Of a DNA stretch of 64,000 nucleotides, positions 9,814 to 18,815 are shown piece by piece. The notes beneath the pieces were generated by a model. The model ran no database searches. It worked only from the letters and a program-made list of their open reading frames with translations, and was not told the origin of the DNA. The DNA lies in contig CP051140.1 of NCBI GenBank assembly GCA_001592805.2, positions 869,501-933,500 of the forward strand, written 5' to 3'. The stretch is from Peltaster fructicola. Lineage: Eukaryota > Ascomycota > Dothideomycetes. The first letter of the stretch is position 1. Each line of letters begins with the position of its first letter. Both the position numbers and the translations under genes were made by a program.

Positions 9814-11529
9814 ATGTCCAACGCACACTGGCTCGATCTCTATAGTAGCAACTGCTACGATTGGCGATCCGCAAGACGGAGTGGACGAACATCCTTCTAC
9901 CGACCATTGGGTCTGGTAGAGTTCTGCTTCGATGCAGACGGCCGCTACTATGAAGGCAGAGCAGACATCAATATGCGACTTGACCTAACGCTCGAGTCGA
10001 CCCTTACCAGACTCGAACGCCAACAGCACTTCACTCTGGCATGGACATGTCTGCGAGCAAGACATATCATAGCACAAGCCAAAGCTCCAGCATGGCAAGA
10101 TTGGATGGAAAAGCCTCCTCAGATCACCCATGAGCACTGCTTCCTCATAGATGTGCCTCGTGACGCTGCAGACGCAGTGCAAGAAGCAGAGAAGCACATT
10201 ACTTTCCTCGAGACTCACCATCAAGAGGTGGACGTCGAACAGTTCTACGTACAAGCACAGAACTGTGCACGGCTCCTAGATCCTGATCAGAGCCTTTCGC
10301 GGTTGCTCGTCCTTCCACCGCGAGGTGGTTCAGACGGTACAGAAAGCTTGACGTGCATATTCATCGCTGCGCATCAGATTGGCGACGGACTCTCCGTGGG
10401 CCGCTGGGCATCCGATTTCACGAGACTACTTAATATGACAGAGGAGGCACTCCAAGTTGAGCTCAGGGAAGCCATACATCCCGACGCTGTCAAAAGGATA
10501 TTACCAAAAGCACAAGAATCCCTATACCCACAAGTTGCAGGCTCACGAGCTCGACAGAGATGGTTCTGGCTCTTGACACGTATACTACGACATGTTCGAA
10601 AACCGCTACCTGCTGGATTTGCCAATCCTCTTCTCAGGACGACCCAACATAGTGTAACAGTGTCACCTTTGTGGACGGACTTCCTGAACTACGATAGACG
10701 TCCACCAACGTCCGCTGCGCCTGTCGGAGCCACCATGAGTGCCACAGCAACGGCTCGCATGACCAAAATCTGTCGGTCTGCCAATGTAAGTGTTGGCGCC
10801 GGCTGTTTCGCGCTGGCTGCAGTCCTGATGATGGAGTTCTACGAGCGTCAACAACCTGATGTGCCGCTGGAAGAGCGGAAGCCATTCATTACAGGCTTTC
10901 CATTGAACCCACGACCATTTCTGACCGGCAATCCTTCAATCGACAGCCTGATGCTGGCCTTCAGCGATGGTATCCTCCTTCCATTCCTGCCTTCTTCACT
11001 TGACCTTGCAGGCAGACTGAGACTCCTGGCGAAAGCTGCTCAACGCCAGCTTGCAGTGTATCAGAAGCGGTCAACCGTACGGACAGACAAGGACGGCTTA
11101 CAGTATATGTCGAGTCGAGGCGCTGGACGTATGCTTGCCATACAGTATCTGAGCAGCTTCGAGCGCTGCGAGCTACTGCTACCGATCGAGAAGCGCAAGG
11201 GCTCGAACCCGCAGGGAGCGTATCAGATGCGGCCGAACATGACTCGACAGACTTGTGGTGTGAGCTCTACCGGCCGAAGAGCACCACTCAACGAAGCTGT
11301 GGTATCTGGCAACGCCGAGTTCTTGGCACGAGCTGAAGACATGGCGCCCAGTGTCAGACCACGAGAAGGCGAATTCCTAGTTGGCATCGCGGGAACGGAC
11401 GCTGGCATCACTTGCTTCATAAGTGTTGACGACACTTCGATGGATCCAGAATTGGTTCAGGCATGGCTTTATCGCTTCAGGACTATTCTCGAAGAAGATA
11501 ACGAAGCTCGTCACGCCGCGAAATTATGA
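9814..11529 (+). CDS. Condensation/BAHD-like acyltransferase
   Basis: A single open frame of 571 residues. Around residue 190 the motif IAAHQIGDGLSVGRW fits the HxxxDG catalytic signature of the chloramphenicol-acetyltransferase-like superfamily (alcohol acetyltransferases, BAHD enzymes, condensation domains). The length of about 570 fits fungal alcohol or metabolite O-acyltransferases, and the segment before it (YEGRADINMRLDLTLESTLT) resembles their first strand. The likely reaction is acyl transfer from acyl-CoA to a hydroxyl or amine; the substrate is unknown. The N-terminal 20 residues before FYRPLGLVEF look atypical, so the true start may lie in an upstream exon. It sits 4 kb outside the PKS-NRPS cluster, separated by two housekeeping genes, so a tailoring role is possible but unproven. 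Confidence 0.68.
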   Translation: MSNAHWLDLYSSNCYDWRSARRSGRTSFYRPLGLVEFCFDADGRYYEGRADINMRLDLTLESTLTRLERQQHFTLAWTCLRARHIIAQAKAPAWQDWMEKPPQITHEHCFLIDVPRDAADAVQEAEKHITFLETHHQEVDVEQFYVQAQNCARLLDPDQSLSRLLVLPPRGGSDGTESLTCIFIAAHQIGDGLSVGRWASDFTRLLNMTEEALQVELREAIHPDAVKRILPKAQESLYPQVAGSRARQRWFWLLTRILRHVRKPLPAGFANPLLRTTQHSVTVSPLWTDFLNYDRRPPTSAAPVGATMSATATARMTKICRSANVSVGAGCFALAAVLMMEFYERQQPDVPLEERKPFITGFPLNPRPFLTGNPSIDSLMLAFSDGILLPFLPSSLDLAGRLRLLAKAAQRQLAVYQKRSTVRTDKDGLQYMSSRGAGRMLAIQYLSSFERCELLLPIEKRKGSNPQGAYQMRPNMTRQTCGVSSTGRRAPLNEAVVSGNAEFLARAEDMAPSVRPREGEFLVGIAGTDAGITCFISVDDTSMDPELVQAWLYRFRTILEEDNEARHAAKL

Positions 11530-11641
11530 AGTGCCAGAGTTGCAAGAACGAGTGTGTTCCAACGGATAACCACAATGTGCAGGTACATTCATATCAGCTC
11601 TATTGTACATGTGCTTGGTCCTCTCGCCTGCCCACATCACC

Positions 11642-14026
11642 CTATTTGGCGAAATGAAGATCATAACCCAGCCACTTCCTTCGCTGGACCTCTTCGACAC
11701 TCAGCCCTGGGTTGCCATAGGTCAACGGAGCGAAGAACAAGAAACCCCGGGCCAGAGCGGCAACGACTACGCCAGTCGCAACCCAAGCGCCAAGCAGGCT
11801 CTGTCCCGCAATACGCTCGCGAATAGGCCGGCTTCGTTGTGCCTTGGTGGTGGTCTTGGTGTTGCCATCTTTGATGTTGAAGTTTGTAAGCTCAGATGGC
11901 TCAATATTGAAGACGAACTCGATGACTGCACCAGCCACGAGTGCTGATGCGAGATGTGCTGGAAGATAATGGTGCAAGAACAGCTGACGACCCATGATGA
12001 AAAATGGGATGTAGTGAGCTGCCCACAGGAGGAAGAAGAAGCCTGTGCTGTTGTACAGTCGGGAGCGAGTTCCTGAAGATGTATTAGTCATGTTGATCGC
12101 TACACAGTGGTATAACTTACGCAGATCAAGAGCATCAATGCCACGTCTCAATGAAACCTGATCGGCCAAGAGAACACCAGCAAACACTGCAAGGATAGAG
12201 GAGGCAAACCACCAGCCTATCGGGTTGCCCAAGAAGTAGATCTGCTGCTTGGTGTCATTCTGCGTCCAGAAGGAGACACCTCTAAGCAGGAATGGCCATT
12301 GAATTGGGAACGAGCTGTAAGGATGCGATGAAGTGAGCGCATTATTGTGGAAGAACATGGCGCGTTGTAGCTCAAAGTACTTCTTCAGGAACGGCATCTT
12401 CTTGACGACTTTGTTCTCCTTGATCAGGCGAGGAGAGTCTGCCGGAATACCAGCGATGTCCTCAACATACCAAATATTGCTGCTCTGCTGAATGTTCTTG
12501 TTACCGTTGATTTCGGCCTGCTTGTATGCCCAGTCTGGCAGAGGAGTCTGGTGTGTCCACATAGCGCACTTCGTTGGCCAGTGGACGAGCTTGAATTGAC
12601 CAGACATAGACTTGAAGTCCTGGCCAGCTCTTCCACCTTCAATTCGGATTTCGAAGAGAGTGTCGTTGAACCGGTCACCATTTGCATCGTCCGCCGGAAC
12701 AGTGGTGAACTCCTGGTTGGTAGGCATAAGTGACGATGCGACATCATGAGTCAACAACCATGTGTCTGTCACAAGATGTCGGAGTCGGACGACATCACCA
12801 TTGTGGACACGGTGACCAAGACCTTCCATCGCCTGCGACGGAACGATCTGCCACATGTTGTTGGTGTCATTGTGTGGATAACCGGTGACCTGTTGTCCCT
12901 GAGATGAGATGCGGCCATCTTCGTAGCGCAGAGGATATCGATCGACGTGAGAATGCAGGTAGACCTTCGATTCCTTGTGTCTGATAGAAATTGAGTCGAA
13001 GTAGTCGATTGGGACAGCCTGCTGTGTCATGAGGTTGTCGCTCAAGGTCTCCTGGAACTCTGGTGTCATGAACTCATCTCCAGGTCCAGAGCGTGACAGG
13101 ATGGCGAAGTGTACCTGGAACCAGAACAGATACATCAAGAATGGCACAACAATCAGACCGATGACACGAGCGGTGAAGTGCTTGGCGAAGTCTGGCAGTG
13201 AAAGTGCGCCTTGCTTGCGGTTGACGTCGAGAAGATCCCACAGATCGATCACGACTGGCACGCCAATGGAGAAGAAAGTGAAAGCTCCAACGTACTTCGT
13301 GCTGATGACGCAGCTCATGCTAATGCCGGTCAAGAGCAACCACTTCCACCACTTTCTGCTGAAGGCCACATGTCGTAGCTTGTAGAATCGAATGTAGCAG
13401 AGGACGCTCAGCGCCATGAAGATGACCAGCGTGGCGTCGAGGAGAATCAGGCGAGTCTGGCCGACGTGAGCGTTGTCGAGGAGCACGATCGCTGATGCGG
13501 CAATGGCTGCTGGAAGACTGTATCCTGATTCCCACATGATAAGGAAGACAATGCTCACCGTGAGCGAGCCGAGAAGTGCTGGGAGAGAGCGGTATGCCAC
13601 ATATGGGACCTTGTTGGTGATGTAGGAGTCTCCAATGTTCTCGAACAAGAAGGCTCCATCGTAGCCAACCAGCCATCCTGCAAAGGCGAACAACAGCTTG
13701 CCAAAAGGTGGGTGGACATCGAAGAAGTACGTGCGTTGGAGATAGTAGCTTGCGAATTTGCCGAAATGCACCTCATCGAAGACGACCTCGTTGGGGTGTG
13801 TGATGCCATAGAAGCGTGTGACGAACGCCAGGATGGTGATCACAGCCAATGCCACCTTGTAGTCCCACTCACTTGTGACCGCCTCTTTCGTGGCTGCTCT
13901 GAATTGTTCCACCTTTTCATTGAGTGCAGCGTTGCCACTGATCGGCGTGCTTGCCGAGCCGTTGGTGTCTTGTGTGATCTTGACTTGCTTGCCTGTCCTC
14001 TGACGAGGAGCTGGTGGAGAAGACAT
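11642..14026 (-). CDS. pmt4: Protein O-mannosyltransferase (PMT4 type)
   Basis: Exon 1 is 14026-12121, exon 2 is 12072-11642. The 48-bp intron between them (GTAAGT...TTCAG) is in frame and must be removed to join ALDLR to GTRSRLYN; the product is about 778 residues. It transfers mannose from dolichyl-phosphate-mannose to Ser/Thr of secretory proteins in the ER membrane. The N-terminal GT-C part has the catalytic-type acidic motif VVFDEVHFGKF in the first lumenal loop, then FFDVHPPFGKLLFAF and multiple membrane segments. The central part is a set of MIR repeats (DSISIRHKESKVYLHSHVDR, HNGDVVRLRHLVTDTWLLTH). The C-terminal membrane block ends MGRQLFLHHYLPAHLASALV. The FGKFASYYLQRTYFFDVHPP wording and the length favour the PMT4 subfamily over PMT1/PMT2. 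It is a housekeeping gene flanking the metabolite cluster. Confidence 0.92.
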   Translation of the reverse strand: MSSPPAPRQRTGKQVKITQDTNGSASTPISGNAALNEKVEQFRAATKEAVTSEWDYKVALAVITILAFVTRFYGITHPNEVVFDEVHFGKFASYYLQRTYFFDVHPPFGKLLFAFAGWLVGYDGAFLFENIGDSYITNKVPYVAYRSLPALLGSLTVSIVFLIMWESGYSLPAAIAASAIVLLDNAHVGQTRLILLDATLVIFMALSVLCYIRFYKLRHVAFSRKWWKWLLLTGISMSCVISTKYVGAFTFFSIGVPVVIDLWDLLDVNRKQGALSLPDFAKHFTARVIGLIVVPFLMYLFWFQVHFAILSRSGPGDEFMTPEFQETLSDNLMTQQAVPIDYFDSISIRHKESKVYLHSHVDRYPLRYEDGRISSQGQQVTGYPHNDTNNMWQIVPSQAMEGLGHRVHNGDVVRLRHLVTDTWLLTHDVASSLMPTNQEFTTVPADDANGDRFNDTLFEIRIEGGRAGQDFKSMSGQFKLVHWPTKCAMWTHQTPLPDWAYKQAEINGNKNIQQSSNIWYVEDIAGIPADSPRLIKENKVVKKMPFLKKYFELQRAMFFHNNALTSSHPYSSFPIQWPFLLRGVSFWTQNDTKQQIYFLGNPIGWWFASSILAVFAGVLLADQVSLRRGIDALDLRKLYHCVAINMTNTSSGTRSRLYNSTGFFFLLWAAHYIPFFIMGRQLFLHHYLPAHLASALVAGAVIEFVFNIEPSELTNFNIKDGNTKTTTKAQRSRPIRERIAGQSLLGAWVATGVVVAALARGFLFFAPLTYGNPGLSVEEVQRRKWLGYDLHFAK

Positions 14027-14403
14027 GCTCGAGGTAGCCGTGCTCGAGGCTGAGACGAACGAAGAGAAGAACGAAAAGGAGGGACGAAAATCAAAGTGTG
14101 GCAGCCAGACGCTATGGATGTTGACAAGTTGTCTTTGTAATGGCTCGAATGAACAGTTAAGTAGACATCCCTCGCTGGAGAAGCATCAACTGTCGGGATT
14201 GTGCCAGCTGTAAATATGAAAGTTGCCCAGGGACGAAGCTCGGGCCCCTTTGATGTCGTCGTGCGCTATAGCCAATCAAGGACGACTTGACGCGTCCTCA
14301 CGTGAGCTCGGGGTAGTCTACTGCACCATCATGGTTCTTCATTCCATAGCATATAGCGTGTGTCTTCTGCCCATCGTTACTGCATTGCAGGTGTTAGAGC
14401 AGC
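14027..14403. other. Spacer upstream of PMT4
   Basis: This lies between the start of PMT4 (14026) and the 3' end of the epimerase gene (14404), both on the minus strand. It should hold the PMT4 promoter. Nothing else is recognised. Confidence 0.5.
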
Positions 14404-15248
14404 TCAGCGTCGATTATCTACAGCCTCACGAAGCGCTCTGATCACTTGAGAAGGATCTTGTGCGCCGAAGACAGCACTGCCGGCAACGATGACATTCGCA
14501 CCAGCTTCAGCTGCTGTGTCGATCGTCTTCTCTGACAATCCGCCATCCACTTCGATATTGAGGTCGGGATACCGTTTGCGAAGAGCTTCGACCTTGGGCA
14601 TCATATCAGGCATGAACTTCTGACCACCAAATCCTGGTTCCACAGTCATGATCAATGCCATCTATGCTCAGGTCAGTGTATGGCTAGAAGTACAGCTTCT
14701 CAACGTACATCCGGAACCTCATCCTTCTTCGAGTTGTCGAGGAAGTCGTATAAAACGCTTACGTCGGTCTTAGGCTTAATGGCAATGCCGGCTCGCATGC
14801 CTTGGTCATGAATGAACTTGATCAGCTCCTTAGGATCTGTCTTCTTATCACTGTTGCCCTCGGGTGTGTCAGCAGCGGTCGAGTTGATTGCCGCCTCATA
14901 GTGAAAGCAGTATAAATCACATCCGGCCTTCTGAAAGTCTTTAACCCATCGCTTCGGCTGTGGAAATCAGCCAAAGGTCGAGCCATAGCAGGTAAGGCTG
15001 CTTACCTCAGAAATCATCATATGACAGTCGAATGTACCTTTACCCAGTGCTTCCTTCGGTCTGTCGACATGGCTTCGGATCTTTGTGACTACAGGCGCGC
15101 CAAAGGTCATATTCGGGACGAAATGTCCATCCATGATATCGACATGCAGCCAATCTGCACCTTGCTCGATCGTGTCCGAACATGCTTTGCCCAATGCTCC
15201 AAAGTCAGCACTCAATATAGATGGCGCAATGATCGCTTGCGGCGCCAT
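14404..15248 (-). CDS. rpe1: Ribulose-phosphate 3-epimerase
   Basis: Three exons, 15248-15006, 14957-14709 and 14661-14404, with introns of 48 and 47 bp (GTAAGC...CACAG and GTACGT...CATAG), code for 249 residues, the usual length. The enzyme interconverts ribulose-5-phosphate and xylulose-5-phosphate in the pentose phosphate pathway. The TIM-barrel landmarks are present in order: [12 protein letters not shown], the metal-binding [12 protein letters not shown], the FDCHMMIS histidine, [17 protein letters not shown], and [12 protein letters not shown] near the end with GSAVFG. Exon phases join each conserved block exactly. Start chosen at MAPQ, because it directly precedes the first strand; an ATG ten codons upstream (15278) is also in frame. 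A housekeeping gene. Confidence 0.95.
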
Positions 15249-15724
15249 CTTGCACGAGCTTTCAATAGTAGTGTGCAAGAAGCAGCGTCCTTCTCAGCAA
15301 CTGGCTGTACGTGAGATATGATAGCCAGCAAGAAGATTGAGTCTCAAGAGCACCACGTCATTGGCTGGTCCCACATCGGCACTGTAACCAGCTCATCCCA
15401 CGCAATGGAGTTGTGATCGGGCGGTGTAGTGGCAGTATCCTCAAAGTCATTGAGGCACATCGACATTGGTGTCTTATCGGTTCATGATTAGCTCGACCTG
15501 AAGCGCACATATTTCCAGCACTACCAGACAGACTACCGCAAAGGGCATTTCAGCGGAAGGGAGGAAAAGGATGTACGGACACAGCTGGCTGGTCAACTCC
15601 ATGAAGAGATGGGTTGACAAGCCGGGTCCAGCAGACATCATGTGAGTTACTACTCACTTCAAGTGTGTCGCGGCGGCGCATGTACAGCTTCGAATGGGAG
15701 CCACTGATGGTCTGTCAATGTCCC
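15249..15724. other. Spacer between epimerase and cluster regulator
   Basis: It should contain the epimerase promoter and the regulator's 3' region, and probably marks the left edge of the metabolite cluster. Nothing else is recognised. Confidence 0.5.
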
Positions 15725-17041
15725 TCATCGTGGAGCTGTGGTTTGCAGGATCCTTCGCACCCTCGCCAGCGTCCTGTTCGTCGAGTCCTCGTGGTTTCTT
15801 GCCGCTCTCAAAGCACACAAGCTAACATCATGCAGCGGTGCAACCCTCATATCCCAATGGTCCATCTCGCCGCTCGCACTCTCAATCATTTTACCGGCAA
15901 CTGTGCTCTCGGCATGCTCTTGCCAAGACAGTGCAGTGCGCAGTCTCGTAAGCATCTGTTCGCAAAAGTCCAGTATCATTGAGATCTGGAAAGTGGGAGA
16001 GGAGCCCAGTGCTGATTCGGTGCTGAGGCGAGGCAAGTGCACGTCAATAGATGGTCTAGATGACTTGCGGTCGTTGAGCCAGCTTTCAACTTGGTAGACG
16101 ATCTTTTCAATAATCTCGAGAACGCCGATTCGACAGGAGAGGACAAGTAGTTGTAGACTTGCATCTGGTAGGTCTTGTGGTGGCGATTGCGTGCCATCGA
16201 CTACCGTGCTGCTGACATATTGATTTGACATGCTGAGCTGGCTGAGAAGCTGCTCCATGGTGGAGAAGATATGGTCGACTGGGAAGACGTTGTTGCCATC
16301 GTTGCTCAGCTTCACTCCACGTCTCGAAATGGGAATGTTCTTGCTGTGCTGGCTCAGTGTGCCACTCAGTGTAGTTAATGAGGTGAGCCAGGCTGTCATT
16401 GGCAAGCGTTGTGAATCATTATCCTGCGGTAGGCTATTCTCCTGGTGGGTAGGATCTTCCGAAGTCGTCAGAGCTTGCCATATCTCAGCGGAAACGTCCA
16501 TGGTCGGGGCATTTGGTGTAATTAGACCATGTATTTCTGGCGTTGTTGTGCTTGCTGCAGTATGGTGCATGAACGGATCGACGAAGGGCGTCTGCACGCT
16601 CACAAACTGCTCACAATCATCAAGCGTGTCGGTGTTGAAGATCTCAAGATGGGAGAATGCATCAGTCTGCACGAATGGCCTGGATCCGATTATGCCAGCG
16701 CCAGCTCTCGTGAATCCATAGGCCGAAGCGGTAGAGCGAGCAGACTCCGGGCTCCGTTGTCGTCGTTTTGATCTGTCGGCAGTGTCGCGAGGCGTAGCAC
16801 TGCCATTGTCGTTGGCGTTTGCTGTTGCTGTCGTTATCGAGCCAGATGGCGCCGGCGATTGTACTTGTGTCGAATTATGTCGTTTCCGGCCCGCATAGGG
16901 CGTGCTAGTGCACGCTACTCTGACTCGCACACATCGTTCGCATGAGGCCGCGTTGGTGGTCGACCGTTTGCAACTTAGTTTCTGGATGTGACATCGATCA
17001 CACGCCGTCCGGTTCTTCGGCAGGCTCTGCATGGTCGTCAT
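15725..17041 (-). CDS. Zn2Cys6 (AflR-like) cluster transcription factor
   Basis: A single exon of 438 residues. A Gal4-type binuclear zinc cluster is complete near the N-terminus: C14-x2-C17-x6-C24-x9-C34-x2-C37-x6-C44, followed by basic residues (GRKRH). The zinc cluster is followed by a Ser/Thr/Arg-rich linker and a helical C-terminal part with LLVLSCRIGVLEIIEKIVYQ, typical of the aflatoxin-regulator (AflR) family. Members activate adjoining secondary-metabolite genes in the nucleus. Its place at the edge of a PKS-NRPS cluster, next to a divergently read cluster gene, supports a pathway-specific activator. An internal ATG at codon 4 is an alternative start. The gene looks whole. Confidence 0.88.
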   Translation of the reverse strand: MTTMQSLPKNRTACDRCHIQKLSCKRSTTNAASCERCVRVRVACTSTPYAGRKRHNSTQVQSPAPSGSITTATANANDNGSATPRDTADRSKRRQRSPESARSTASAYGFTRAGAGIIGSRPFVQTDAFSHLEIFNTDTLDDCEQFVSVQTPFVDPFMHHTAASTTTPEIHGLITPNAPTMDVSAEIWQALTTSEDPTHQENSLPQDNDSQRLPMTAWLTSLTTLSGTLSQHSKNIPISRRGVKLSNDGNNVFPVDHIFSTMEQLLSQLSMSNQYVSSTVVDGTQSPPQDLPDASLQLLVLSCRIGVLEIIEKIVYQVESWLNDRKSSRPSIDVHLPRLSTESALGSSPTFQISMILDFCEQMLTRLRTALSWQEHAESTVAGKMIESASGEMDHWDMRVAPLHDVSLCALRAARNHEDSTNRTLARVRRILQTTAPR

Positions 17042-17724
17042 GGAAAGGCTCAGCGTTTCGATAGGTCGCCATTCATGTCAGTAGTCACCTTGGGTACGCT
17101 GGAGCTGAGGTAGCGATGCTGGCATCTTGTACAGCATAGGCAATGAGCTGTGCCGTGCTCATCTCAGGTAGAGATGTGGGATGGTGGATGTGCTTGGATC
17201 AGAAGGGCTCGCGCTCAAATCGACCTCGTCGCCGCATTGTTGCGGCACGTTCGAGGTAAGGCCGGTAGGTCGAAGGGGCTGTGTGCAGGCACCAATGAAC
17301 TGCATCGACAGAGCTGCGGCGAATCCATTTCCCAACGGATGAAACAAGCACGGCAAGCTCTTTCGACACAACGACTTTGCAGCAATAGCGGTCATTGTCG
17401 ACTTGACAGCAGATGCGTGAACGCCTACGATCGAGGGGCCATTGCAGGGTCGATGCTGCTCGTTTCAAGCAGTGGTGCTGCCAGCACACTTTGTCATTCG
17501 ACCTGTTCCTGCTGAACGAAGGAGCACTGGCTCGACTCGCGCGCCGCTCAACAAGCGGCACGAGGCGCTCTCGTGCGAGAGATAGAAGCAATCCGCTCAA
17601 CTGACACGTCTACACTCTTGACACAGTTTTGGTGACGATCTACAGTCACTGTGAGCAAATCTCGGCACGTCTCTAGTCCTACGCCTTCACACAAGGCACC
17701 AAGCTGTGCGCTATCAGTTCAACC
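17042..17724. promoter_or_regulatory. Divergent promoter of regulator and calycin-like gene
   Basis: This 683-bp region lies between the regulator (- strand) and the small calycin-like gene (+ strand). It has no copy of CGCCGAATG, unlike the other three divergent promoters of the cluster. A weakly related sequence, CGGCGAATC, lies near 17317. A 6-bp inverted repeat is given separately. Confidence 0.45.
17568..17581. promoter_or_regulatory. Inverted repeat CTCTCG-TG-CGAGAG
   Basis: Two 6-base arms, exact reverse complements, are separated by two bases and lie about 145 bp upstream of the ATG at 17725. Inverted CG-rich half-sites are typical of Zn2Cys6 regulators, so this might be a site, but it is a single occurrence. 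Confidence 0.28.
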
Positions 17725-18399
17725 ATGGCCGTGCCACTCCCAGTAGATATGAGCATCAAGAATCTCTCTGGACGCTGGGTCTTGGACAAGCATGCCTCGA
17801 CCGACATCGCAAAGACATTGGTATGGCAACGCGATCACGGAGGACAGACGCCCTAAGCTGATTGACAACAGGAAGTTCAGGGCATTCCATGGCTGATTAG
17901 GAAAGTCATCACTACCGCAACAGTGACGCTGGATCTGTCTCACCTTGACCATGATCTGGTGCAGAAATCAAGCACCAATGTCTCGCCGACATCAACCACC
18001 GAGATACGTCGGACAGAATGGTCAGATGTACAGAACAAGATGCCAATCTTTGGCCATGTACTTGGTCGAAGCAGATTCAGAGACTTCCACGACGCCAATG
18101 ACGTTGTCATCGAAGCGCACGAGTTCGTCAGTGATAGCACTGACGCACAAGTCAGTAGCGAAGAAGCTAGAGACGATCTGATATGGCTGGCTACAGGCTG
18201 GCTGCCTGACGGTATCAGCGATACCGTCACCGTGCTCGAGACGCAGGCAAAGTCCTTGGACAGTAGCTGGTACTCACACCAGATCTGGGGCTTCCAGACC
18301 ATCGACGGACACCGACGACATGTGAGGAAGTTCTTGACATGGAAGGGTGCCAAGAAGGCCAGAGCAACCTATGTCTATGATTACCTTGGCAAAGCTTAG
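17725..18399 (+). CDS. Small calycin-like protein, candidate pericyclase
   Basis: Two exons, 17725-17820 and 17872-18399, with a 51-bp intron (GTATGG...AACAG), give 207 residues. There is no signal peptide. The N-terminus reads MSIKNLSGRWVLDKHASTDI then EVQGIPWLIRKVITTATVTL; a SGxW motif followed by alternating beta strands (QIWGFQTIDGHRRHVRKFLT near the end) suggests a calycin/lipocalin-type beta barrel. Proteins of this size and pattern are common in fungi and some sit in PKS-NRPS clusters. Next to a PKS-NRPS with trans-ER and hydrolase, the likely analogues are the small Diels-Alderase-type proteins of cytochalasan clusters, but I assign this from context and general resemblance, not from a catalytic motif. 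It is convergent with the PKS-NRPS gene. Confidence 0.62.
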
Positions 18400-18815
18400 G
18401 CTGCAATTAATGGATGTAAGCAGTACTGTTATGAGTATCGTACGTGGGAACCCAAGAGCTGTATGCATTGTAGCACAGGGCTAGGCGATGGCGATCTTGC
18501 TCACATTGATGATGACCGGTGTTTGACATCTCGGAAGTCCGCCTCGTGTAAGGATATCCCCGACTATTTAGCCGTTGCCCTGCTAGCAGTGACACTCTCC
18601 TCTGCAATGCACCGCACGCATGTTACTCCAACTGTCCATAATAGAGTTGCATTCGCTCACGTGGCTTCGAAGCACTCTCGACACGACCCACACAATTCGA
18701 TCCATGGTAAATCGTCTTGAGTCGTCAGCTGGGCACCTCAGCTTTCTCACCGATCGGCTGGCATAGCAATTTTGCGATTGTATCAAAGCTTGCTCTTGTT
18801 ACGTCTATCGTCCTA
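18400..18815. other. Convergent spacer before the PKS-NRPS 3' end
   Basis: This holds the 3' regions of the calycin-like gene and the PKS-NRPS. Nothing else is recognised. Confidence 0.5.

Noticed and set aside
15400-15460. tRNA-like GGGCGGTGTAGTGGCAG
   Set aside because: No matching T-arm or acceptor pairing was found downstream.
17042-17724. AflR-type sites TCG-N5-CGA
   Set aside because: I looked in cluster promoters and did not find a clear shared copy; CGCCGAATG is better supported.
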